Below are positions 1 to 4,990 of a stretch of DNA of 5,162 nt, one piece after another. This DNA comes from Bacillota bacterium (lineage in GTDB: Bacteria; Bacillota; Clostridia; Christensenellales; SZUA-584). Made by a program: the position numbers and the translations under genes. Position 1 is the stretch's first letter; the number at the start of each line of letters is the position of its first letter. The stretch is taken from positions 1-5,162 of the forward strand of contig JAEZNC010000160.1 of the NCBI GenBank assembly GCA_023441905.1, given 5' to 3'. The notes under the pieces were generated by a model, which saw nothing but the letters and a program-made list of their open reading frames with translations, was not told the DNA's origin and made no database searches.

Positions 1-20
1 GATTAAATAGAGTCGGACAC

Positions 21-64
21 AAAGCTGGCAGCATGGGTTTAGCACCGTGCTGCCAGCTTTTTTT
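21..64 (+). terminator. Strong intrinsic terminator, overlapping the 3' end of gerB
   Basis: A 13-bp perfect inverted repeat has arms at 21-33 and 48-60. It is extended inward by a G-U pair and two G-C pairs, leaving an 8-nt loop at 37-44. Seven T residues (58-64) follow on the plus strand. In that direction it is a textbook Rho-independent terminator for a plus-strand gene lying left of the window. On the minus strand the hairpin is followed only by TTT and then mixed bases, so it may stop gerB transcription less efficiently. The right arm also encodes the last gerB codons, and the gerB stop codon (39-41) lies in the loop. Confidence 0.88.
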
Positions 65-1133
65 GTCTTTTCGTTTTGATTTCGGCAAGCAGCCAGACCG
101 CGACAGGGATAAACACCTGAAAGGGCATCGCATAATACGGATAGACGCTAAGGAACCCAAACATCTGCATGGCGCTGGTATACAGCGTGGTGCTCAGCGC
201 AAGGGCAAAAGCTGATACCGGGATGAGGATATGTCTGTAGTTTGAGACGCCAAGGAGATGTGCAAAGCCTTTTGTGGCAACCAACAAACAAAGCGTGATT
301 TTGGTGATGCCGGTCAGTATGAAATTCATCGATATGGTTCCTTCAATACGCGTCAGCACATCCCCGATATCGATGATGCGCGTAGCAATATAGGACGGAA
401 AATACTCAATCTGAACCAATGGGCCAAGCAGTTCAATGTTGCGCAGCATCACAATGAGAAGGATGAGTGCCCCGAAAGCGGTGGCATAGATATAAAGCTT
501 ATATGGGCGGGTCTGCCTTTTTACGGCATCCGCCACGCCTAAAAATAGCACCGTCTCCGCAAACGGGAAGGAAAAGACTTTGAGCGAGCCATTCGCAATT
601 GTTGAGAAATCATGCGCCATAACGGGCATTATATTGGTAAAATCCATATGATGCAGCGCGGTGATGACGGTAAAAAGAACAACGCCGGCGATGACTGGCA
701 TTGTGATGATTGACCATTTTCCTAATGTCTCCACGCCGCTCATGGCGAGGTAGGTGGTTACGGCCAGCATCAAGATCAACAGCGGCAGCTGCGGCGTTTC
801 CGGCATCGCGACGATCTCAATAAACTGCGAGAAGTTGCATAAAACAATGGAACATAGGTGCAGCGCATACCAGCTCATAAGAAGGATAATGATCCCGCCT
901 GCGATTTTGCCGAAAACAATTTGAAGAATGGCAAATAGATTTTTTTCCGGATAAAGCCGCATCACGCGGCTGTAAATAAGAAAGATGGGGATGGCAAACG
1001 CAAAGCCAAGCAGCAGGGAAAGCCAGGAATCCTGACCGGCGTCCGAACTGATGCCAATGATCACGTTGCTGCCCCAGATGAAAACGGCGATGGTGCAAAA
1101 GGCCTGACGCATGGATATCGTTTCTTTTGTCAT
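39..1133 (-). CDS. gerB: Germinant receptor B subunit, GerB/GerAB spore permease family
   Basis: This is the integral membrane B subunit of a nutrient germinant receptor in the spore inner membrane. The family belongs to the APC amino acid/polyamine transporter superfamily, and B subunits are implicated in binding the germinant. At 364 residues it has the usual family length. About ten hydrophobic segments are visible, for example near residues 10-28, 38-54, 78-100, 116-132, 142-160, 214-230, 270-288, 302-318 and 334-350. The conserved-looking PFAETVLFLG is at 190-199, and a basic tail (KTKRQKK) ends the protein. The start is fixed by AAAAGGAGT at 1139-1147, 5 nt before the ATG. It is the last gene of the operon, 14 nt after the D-like gene. 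The stop codon lies in the loop of a terminator hairpin. Family assignment is from remembered sequence features; the ligand cannot be read from sequence. Confidence 0.93.
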   Translation of the reverse strand: MTKETISMRQAFCTIAVFIWGSNVIIGISSDAGQDSWLSLLLGFAFAIPIFLIYSRVMRLYPEKNLFAILQIVFGKIAGGIIILLMSWYALHLCSIVLCNFSQFIEIVAMPETPQLPLLILMLAVTTYLAMSGVETLGKWSIITMPVIAGVVLFTVITALHHMDFTNIMPVMAHDFSTIANGSLKVFSFPFAETVLFLGVADAVKRQTRPYKLYIYATAFGALILLIVMLRNIELLGPLVQIEYFPSYIATRIIDIGDVLTRIEGTISMNFILTGITKITLCLLVATKGFAHLLGVSNYRHILIPVSAFALALSTTLYTSAMQMFGFLSVYPYYAMPFQVFIPVAVWLLAEIKTKRQKKLAARC

Positions 1134-1147
1134 GGCACACTCCTTTT

Positions 1148-1363
1148 CTATTTAACAGGGACAATCGTTTTCACAATGTCTTCTATCGCCGCAGTGGGAC
1201 TGGGAAGAACAACCCCCAAACCGTAAAGCAGCAAAATGCAGAAGCTGGAAGCCAAAACGATGCCATAGAAAACATTAATCTTCCGCTTTCGGTTTTTTCT
1301 GTTTGGTATGTAGTCTATGATGACGATTCCGGCAAAAAGGGCAATAATCATAATGGCCAGCAT
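1148..1363 (-). CDS. Small two-helix membrane protein, probable germinant receptor D subunit
   Basis: This is a 71-residue protein with two hydrophobic segments (about 1-19 and 31-53) separated by a very basic loop (NRKNRKRK, 21-28). By the positive-inside rule both ends would face away from the cytoplasm. A short tail with LPSPTAAIEDIV (53-64) follows. Fourth 'D' genes of roughly 75 residues with two predicted helices are known within or beside a minority of gerA-type operons in Bacilli and Clostridia, and they modulate germination rate. Size, topology and position between gerC and gerB fit that group. The ATG is preceded by GAGAGGA at 1373-1379, 9 nt away and overlapping the gerC stop codon. 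Gaps are 14 nt to each neighbour. The D-subunit call is inferred from topology and context, not from a sequence motif I can name. Confidence 0.75.
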   Translation of the reverse strand: MLAIMIIALFAGIVIIDYIPNRKNRKRKINVFYGIVLASSFCILLLYGLGVVLPSPTAAIEDIVKTIVPVK

Positions 1364-1377
1364 TTAAAGGATTCCTC

Positions 1378-2514
1378 TCATTCCTTTATTAAGGAGGAAG
1401 TAATAATGTTCACTTTGGCATTTACCTGAACCTCCAGCGTCTTAAAAATTGTATCCCAGTCCTTGCTGATCTTTTGCCATAGCGCATAGTCCGATTTGTA
1501 AACCAAACTGCCAAAGCCGAATATGTCGGCTCCGAATTTTGACTGCACAGTTTGAATAGTCTGAACCATTTGCTGCGCAAGCGCCAAAGCCGCCTTTTTT
1601 TCCAGCTCTTTTATCGTCTGCTTGTCAATGACGTCAACTGATATTTCACTTTCAGCCAAAAAAACATCTGTTTTGGGCGTCAGCGTTATCACAAGCTTGC
1701 CATCTTTGTATGTAAACGAACGGCCTGTTTTATTCTCATAGATTTCGAGCGTGATATTGTCTCTGCCCTCACCGCCAGCCGGGAAAGTCAACAGACCGCC
1801 TTTCACTTGATTAACGACAAACAGGAAATATTTTGTTTCAGCGGCGGTTAAATATCCTGCCAACCTTTCTCCTTTATAAACCGCTGTGCCGCACAATTTC
1901 GGAATTCTTCTGCCGCTGGTTTCCGTCGTGCATATGGCCGGCAGCGTCAAGTCGATCCCTTTGGTTTCAAGTGTGTTGTATATTTCGTAAAGCTGTTTGT
2001 ACGATGTCGATAGAGTGACATCGTTGTCGTCCTGAATACATTTGCTGATGTCAAATGCGGCGATTGGCCCGACGAGCGTTTCGTTTTGCAAAATGTCTTC
2101 CGCTGTCTTTTCAGTGGAGATCACAACCTTCAATGTCTCGCGCGTTTCCGCATCGTGCAGCATCCAGTCGATAAGATCTCTTAAATCCCTTTCACGGGCG
2201 AGTTCGTCGCTGATCACCACAAGCTGCGTGTGACCAAAGTAGAGCTTGCCCATAATGGCTGTCTTCGCGTTTCTGCAGGCATCAAAAAGCGTCTTCCCTT
2301 CGGATTCAAGTATTTTTGCATTGATTCCTTCCACATTCACGTTCCCCGATAAATCCACGATCTGGAATGAGACCTTATAAAGCCCGGTCTCTTTGTCTAT
2401 GTCAATTGAAAATCCCGATACAATAGACAAGTTGTCTAGCCCTCGGTAGCTCCAGCAGCCGCTGCAAATCAGGATTGCCATTATGAAAAACAGGCAAAGG
2501 GATTTCTTGATCAT
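1378..2514 (-). CDS. gerC: Germinant receptor C subunit, GerC/GerAC lipoprotein
   Basis: This is the lipid-anchored C subunit of the germinant receptor, expected on the outer face of the spore inner membrane. A signal peptide (KK at 3-4, hydrophobic 5-17) leads to a lipobox CSGC with the lipidated Cys at residue 20, followed by WSYRGLDNLSIVSGFSID, a family-like start to the mature protein. The N-terminal domain runs to about 190. The C-terminal domain (about 205-378) ends with FGADIFGFGSLVYK (327-340), a conserved-looking KDWDTIF (351-357) and an amphipathic terminal strand. The length of 378 residues is normal. The start overlaps the gerA stop by 4 bp (ATGA). I see only a weak Shine-Dalgarno before it, so translational coupling to gerA is likely. 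Alternative functions are improbable. Confidence 0.94.
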   Translation of the reverse strand: MIKKSLCLFFIMAILICSGCWSYRGLDNLSIVSGFSIDIDKETGLYKVSFQIVDLSGNVNVEGINAKILESEGKTLFDACRNAKTAIMGKLYFGHTQLVVISDELARERDLRDLIDWMLHDAETRETLKVVISTEKTAEDILQNETLVGPIAAFDISKCIQDDNDVTLSTSYKQLYEIYNTLETKGIDLTLPAICTTETSGRRIPKLCGTAVYKGERLAGYLTAAETKYFLFVVNQVKGGLLTFPAGGEGRDNITLEIYENKTGRSFTYKDGKLVITLTPKTDVFLAESEISVDVIDKQTIKELEKKAALALAQQMVQTIQTVQSKFGADIFGFGSLVYKSDYALWQKISKDWDTIFKTLEVQVNAKVNIITSSLIKE

Positions 2515-4055
2515 GAGGCATTTTCATCCGTTTTGATACGCGTCTTGTCAGGAGTCAGCCCTTTGGGGCGCAGCCGCATTATCCACCATGGGGCGCGTAA
2601 AGCGGTATCCTTAACCTCCTGAAAGCGGACATTACCAGCGGCGGTAATCTGCGGTATGCCGAAAGAGCGCAAGTTAAGGATATGGATAATCACAGCGGCA
2701 CTTCCCAGCGCAAATCCGTAAAAGCCGAACAGCGACGCACCGAGAAGCAGAAAGTAGCGGATAAGAATCACGGGACCGCTTAAACGCGGCACAAGCAGAT
2801 TCGTAATGCCGGTGAGGGCTACGATAATGATCATAGGCGCGGCGACCATTCTGGCTTCAACAGCGGACTGCCCGATGACCAAAGCGCCAACAATGCTGAG
2901 CGCTTGACCGATATTGGACGGCATGCGGACACCCGTTTCGCGCAGGATATCAAACACGATCAGCATAACAAAGGCTTCAATGGATGCAGGCAACGGAACC
3001 CCGGCGCGTTCGTTAGCGATGTTGAGCAGCAGCTGTGTGGGAAGCATTTCGTGATGGTAGGCGACGATGGATATAAACAGCCCCGGCACGATCAGCGTAA
3101 GCAGAAAGCCGAACATGCGCAGCATGCGGGAAAATGATGCGTAGTAATAGTTCACGTAATAATCTTCACTGCTTTGAAAATTCTCCACGAAAAGAAACGG
3201 CAAAGTCAGCGCTGAGGGGCTGCCGTCCACGATCAGTGCGATACGCCCTTCGAGCAGCCGCGCAATGACCGTATCCGGCCTTTCGGTGGAGCCGGTGGTG
3301 CGGAAAGGTGAAGCCGGGCCATCCTTGATCAATTCGGAAATATAATTGGTATCAAGCACTGCATCAATGTCTATTTTTTCAAGGCGCTTATTCAGCTCGC
3401 AGAGAATCTTGCTGTTCACCAGGCCATCAATATAGCAGATACAGACCTTTGTTTTTGTCCGTCTGCCAAACGATGTAAGCTTTAACTTCAGCTTGTTGGT
3501 GTGAACTCTGCGCCTCAGCATAGCGATATTCGGCAGAATAGATTCGGTAAAGCCCTCTCGCGGGCCGCTCAGCGTCCGTTCGTTTTCTGGTTCGGTTATG
3601 GAGCGGGCGGGGAAGCTTTTGGTGCTGACGATTAACGCCTCTGCTTCGCCGTCTGTAAAAATAATCGTATCTCCGCTGCAGATCGCTTCAACGATATCGG
3701 CCACACGGCTTGTTTTTTCAATGTCACCGATTTGAATCACCTGTTTCATAAGGTTTGACAGGATATCGTTCTCGGGAAATTCCGAATATGTTGTGAGCGG
3801 CTCAATAATGTTCTCGCTCAAAAGTGTGATGTCTGTAACGCTGGAGCAATAAGCAAGCCCAAACTTAATTTTTTCGTTGCGGGCAATGGCAATCAGCTTT
3901 GTTTTGAAGATGTCGACGTCTTTAAAAAACTCATTGAGCATGGCCATGTTTTTATCAAGCGAATGTGAAAACACAGCACCTTCCAGATCCTTATCGATTT
4001 CCTGAATGGCATGATCTACAACGGCCTGTTTTTTTTTCGAAGATAAGTGAAACAT
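2511..4055 (-). CDS. gerA: Germinant receptor A subunit, GerA family membrane protein
   Basis: This is the A subunit of a nutrient germinant receptor; family members assemble with B and C in the spore inner membrane, and A subunits are reported to oligomerise into an ion channel. It has 514 residues from the chosen start, the usual length. Residues 1-240 form the hydrophilic N-terminal domain, with SGPREGFTE at 163-171. Next come ERPD (258-261), LLEGRIALIVDGSP (267-280) and ENFQSSEDYY (291-300), all hallmark-like stretches of the family. Five or so membrane segments follow (about 313-332, 360-371, 384-398, 404-422, 428-460), with LRETGVRMP at 371-379. The C-terminal tail is basic and cytoplasmic-looking. 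The frame extends upstream to 4154, but that ATG has no ribosome binding site, whereas the one at 4055 has GAGGAGA at good spacing. It is the first gene of the operon and overlaps gerC by 4 bp. Confidence 0.95.
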   Translation of the reverse strand: MFHLSSKKKQAVVDHAIQEIDKDLEGAVFSHSLDKNMAMLNEFFKDVDIFKTKLIAIARNEKIKFGLAYCSSVTDITLLSENIIEPLTTYSEFPENDILSNLMKQVIQIGDIEKTSRVADIVEAICSGDTIIFTDGEAEALIVSTKSFPARSITEPENERTLSGPREGFTESILPNIAMLRRRVHTNKLKLKLTSFGRRTKTKVCICYIDGLVNSKILCELNKRLEKIDIDAVLDTNYISELIKDGPASPFRTTGSTERPDTVIARLLEGRIALIVDGSPSALTLPFLFVENFQSSEDYYVNYYYASFSRMLRMFGFLLTLIVPGLFISIVAYHHEMLPTQLLLNIANERAGVPLPASIEAFVMLIVFDILRETGVRMPSNIGQALSIVGALVIGQSAVEARMVAAPMIIIVALTGITNLLVPRLSGPVILIRYFLLLGASLFGFYGFALGSAAVIIHILNLRSFGIPQITAAGNVRFQEVKDTALRAPWWIMRLRPKGLTPDKTRIKTDENAS

Positions 4056-4060
4056 GGCAT

Positions 4061-4067
4061 TCTCCTC
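4061..4067 (-). promoter_or_regulatory. gerA ribosome binding site that decides the start
   Basis: GAGGAGA on the minus strand lies 5 nt before the ATG at 4055. The longer reading frame's ATG at 4154 has only CGATAACCTGA before it. The site therefore supports the 514-residue start over the 547-residue one. Confidence 0.8.
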
Positions 4068-4090
4068 AATATATCTTTTCTTATTTTTCT

Positions 4091-4121
4091 TTGAATGATA
4101 AAAAATATGCGCGCGATATTG
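4091..4121 (-). promoter_or_regulatory. Weak candidate sigma-G-type promoter for the ger operon
   Basis: Read on the minus strand, CAATAT (4116-4121) is followed after 18 nt by CATTCAA (4091-4097). Compared with the forespore sigma-G pattern (about GnATR and CATnnTA), each element has one mismatch. The position would start transcription about 25-30 nt before the gerA ATG. In characterised sporeformers ger operons are transcribed by sigma-G, which is why I looked. The region is AT-rich, so a chance match is quite possible. Confidence 0.25.
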
Positions 4122-4180
4122 TCGGACCAATTTAACGAGAAACAGTGACAACATTCAGGTTATCGAATATATATAGTTTA

Positions 4181-4189
4181 GGGGGGTGA
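4181..4189 (+). promoter_or_regulatory. Very G-rich ribosome binding site of the Cys/Trp/Gly peptide gene
   Basis: GGGGGGTGA ends 5 nt before the ATG at 4195. The GGGTGA part pairs well with the 16S anti-Shine-Dalgarno. The run of six Gs is unusual and, together with the G-rich coding start, could alter mRNA folding. The site supports this being a translated gene and not merely a GC-rich repeat. No convincing promoter was identified in the AT-rich stretch before it (about 4161-4180). Confidence 0.65.
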
Positions 4190-4194
4190 GAAGG

Positions 4195-4317
4195 ATGTGT
4201 AATCGGTGTAACTGGGGCTGCGGCGGCTGGGGCGGCTGCGGCGGCTGGGGCGGCTGCGATGGCTGGCGCGGCGGTTGGCGCGGTGGCTGCGGTGGCTGCG
4301 GTGGCTGGCGTTGGTAA
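4195..4317 (+). CDS. 40-residue Gly/Cys/Trp repeat peptide, function unknown
   Basis: I do not recognise this gene. It encodes 40 residues: 18 Gly, 7 Cys, 7 Trp, 4 Arg, 2 Asn, 1 Asp and the initiator Met. Cys are at 2, 5, 9, 15, 21, 32 and 35; Trp at 7, 12, 18, 24, 28, 38 and 40. From residue 9 to 24 Cys and Trp alternate every third residue with glycine pairs between (one Gly replaced by Asp22). There is no signal peptide, membrane segment or evident leader. In favour of a real gene are a strong G-rich Shine-Dalgarno, synonymous GGC/GGT variation in the second half, its own downstream terminator, and divergence from the ger operon. Possible roles are a cross-linked spore coat or crust component (Cys and aromatic residues allow covalent linkage), a metal-binding peptide, or a modified peptide. 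CGG-rich tails occur in heterocycle-containing bacteriocin precursors, but no leader or modifying enzyme is visible here. Confidence 0.72.
   Translation: MCNRCNWGCGGWGGCGGWGGCDGWRGGWRGGCGGCGGWRW
4216..4269 (+). repeat. 18-bp tandem repeat inside the Cys/Trp/Gly peptide gene
   Basis: Two identical 18-bp units at 4216-4233 and 4234-4251 encode Gly-Cys-Gly-Gly-Trp-Gly. A third copy at 4252-4269 differs at three positions. A shorter 9-bp periodicity follows at 4285-4311 (two identical units and one variant). This indicates growth by unit duplication and predicts length variation between strains. Confidence 0.85.
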
Positions 4318-4338
4318 CGACGCTAAAGCGGCTCATTT

Positions 4339-4361
4339 TTTAAAGGCTAACGGTCTTTAAA
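4339..4361 (+). other. AT-rich hairpin after the peptide gene
   Basis: TTTAAAG (4339-4345) and CTTTAAA (4355-4361) are perfect complements around a 9-nt loop. There is no T-tract after it, so it is not a standard terminator. It is the first of three consecutive potential hairpins between the peptide stop codon and 4433. Confidence 0.4.
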
Positions 4362-4371
4362 GCACCCGCAA

Positions 4372-4393
4372 GGCTCGCCATATAAGGCGGGCC
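4372..4393 (+). other. GC-rich hairpin after the peptide gene
   Basis: GGCTCGCC (4372-4379) pairs with GGCGGGCC (4386-4393) over eight base pairs, including one G-U pair, around the loop ATAATA-like stretch 4380-4385 (ATATAA). No T-tract follows. It could stabilise the 3' end of the peptide mRNA or be part of a short structured RNA. Confidence 0.45.
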
Positions 4394-4408
4394 AATACAT
4401 GCCTTCAC

Positions 4409-4433
4409 GAAGGGTTCTCACCCTTCTTTTTTT
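4409..4433 (+). terminator. Intrinsic terminator of the Cys/Trp/Gly peptide gene
   Basis: A perfect 7-bp stem (GAAGGGT at 4409-4415, ACCCTTC at 4420-4426) with a TCTC loop is followed directly by seven Ts (4427-4433). This is a classic Rho-independent terminator in the plus direction. The only plus-strand gene before it is the peptide gene ending at 4317, which argues that this short gene is transcribed as its own unit. It also separates it from the encapsulin gene further right. Confidence 0.9.
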
Positions 4434-4445
4434 ACAATGAGCGGG

Positions 4446-4658
4446 CTAAGTCTTATCGCTGCCGTTCTCCATACGAGATATGGCAAAAGCAATGCAAAAT
4501 AATCGCAGGCTGATGGCAAAGGAAATCGATATATTGGGCTCGTCACCAAACGGCTCATTTTGCAGCCCTATATAAGCCGTGATCTGTTGTTTGGGTTTTT
4601 CGTCCTTTTTTATTTCGGTATTTCGCTCACGGTGTTTCTTTTCTTCATCCCGCCCCAT
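4446..4658 (-). CDS. Hypothetical 70-residue protein
   Basis: I do not recognise this protein. Residues 1-25 are strongly charged and rich in Lys and Glu (for example EEKKHRERN). The middle is neutral and the C-terminal part has a moderately hydrophobic stretch (about 43-60) with one Cys and Arg residues, too polar for a confident membrane helix. In favour of a real gene are GAAGGT at 4665-4670, 6 nt before the ATG, and well-placed promoter-like elements just upstream. Against it are the short length, lack of any known motif, and absence of a clear terminator on this strand. It converges on the peptide gene. If the sigma-E-like site is used, it would be a mother-cell sporulation protein. Confidence 0.42.
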   Translation of the reverse strand: MGRDEEKKHRERNTEIKKDEKPKQQITAYIGLQNEPFGDEPNISISFAISLRLFCIAFAISRMENGSDKT

Positions 4659-4686
4659 ATAAATACCTTCATTGCTGCTCTGCTTT

Positions 4687-4721
4687 GATATAATTTATGC
4701 AGTCTTAATTGTCAAATATCA
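4687..4721 (-). promoter_or_regulatory. Overlapping sigma-A-like and sigma-E-like promoter elements for the 70-residue gene
   Basis: On the minus strand a perfect TTGACA (4710-4715) is followed after 17 nt by TATATC (4687-4692), a reasonable vegetative promoter. Overlapping it, TGATATT (4715-4721), 15 nt and CATAAATT (4692-4699) fit the mother-cell sigma-E pattern (KMATATT, 14-15 nt, CATACAnT) with one mismatch per element. Either would give a short leader of roughly 20-30 nt before the ATG at 4658. Which, if either, is used cannot be told from sequence. Confidence 0.45.
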
Positions 4722-4902
4722 CGCTGTCAACAGTGAGAAGCATATTCTGGCCCCATTATCGGTGAACGGCGTCAAACCGCTGCGAAAACGCATACCCATA
4801 TCGCCCGGCGGATGCTATATGACACGCTTTCAATAAGGAATGATTGTGCTTTTCTCTGTGCTGCTTTCAAAAGAGAATAAGCCTGCCCTTAAACCTGTTC
4901 GG

Positions 4903-4930
4903 CTTTTTGCTTGTGGCACAAAGCAAAAGG
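4903..4930. repeat. Inverted repeat upstream of the encapsulin gene
   Basis: Arms 4903-4912 (CTTTTTGCTT) and 4921-4930 (AAGCAAAAGG) pair over ten positions, one as G-U, with 8 nt between. There is no T-tract after it, so it is not a terminator. Its centre coincides with the proposed -35 element, so it could be an operator, or a coincidental dyad. Confidence 0.5.
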
Positions 4931-4945
4931 TGTATTCATATTGTA
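4917..4945 (+). promoter_or_regulatory. Candidate sigma-K (late mother-cell) promoter of the encapsulin gene
   Basis: CACA (4917-4920) matches the sigma-K -35 pattern mACm. After a 16-bp spacer, CATATTGTA (4937-4945) matches CATAnnnTA at every defined position. Transcription would begin about 40 nt before the ATG at 4991, leaving room for the ribosome binding site. The consensus is short, so a single match is only suggestive. No comparably good sigma-A site was found here. Confidence 0.45.
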
Positions 4946-4990
4946 TAAGAAGACCGTTATGGTTTTATCGATTGAAGAAGGTGAGGAGTC

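Larger units (their letters stand above)
4659..4990. other. Intergenic region between the 70-residue gene and the encapsulin gene
   Basis: These 332 bases lie between divergent genes. The left part (to 4721) carries the minus-strand promoter elements. From about 4722 to 4900 I see no convincing gene, RNA or terminator, only short imperfect dyads. The right part holds an inverted repeat (4903-4930), a sigma-K-like promoter (4917-4945) and the encapsulin ribosome binding site: AAGGTGA at 4978-4984, 6 nt before the ATG. Confidence 0.6.

Noticed and set aside
258..542. 94-codon plus-strand frame opposite gerB.
   Set aside because: It lies antisense within a confident membrane protein gene and its translation shows no domain or composition of a real protein.
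817..1164. 115-codon minus-strand frame overlapping gerB and the D-like gene.
   Set aside because: It is an out-of-frame shadow; the permease-like frame has the family features, length and ribosome binding site.
4195..4317. The Cys/Trp/Gly peptide as a heterocycle-modified bacteriocin precursor.
   Set aside because: The composition is reminiscent, but there is no leader region and no cyclodehydratase, dehydrogenase or transporter gene in the window, so the function is left open.
4372..4393. GC-rich hairpin as a terminator.
   Set aside because: No T-tract follows on either strand; the real terminator is the next hairpin at 4409-4433.
4329..4560. Repeated CGGCTCATTT at about 4329 and 4551 as a pair of direct repeats.
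   Set aside because: Only about ten bases are shared, with no further similarity around them and no sign of an insertion or attachment site.
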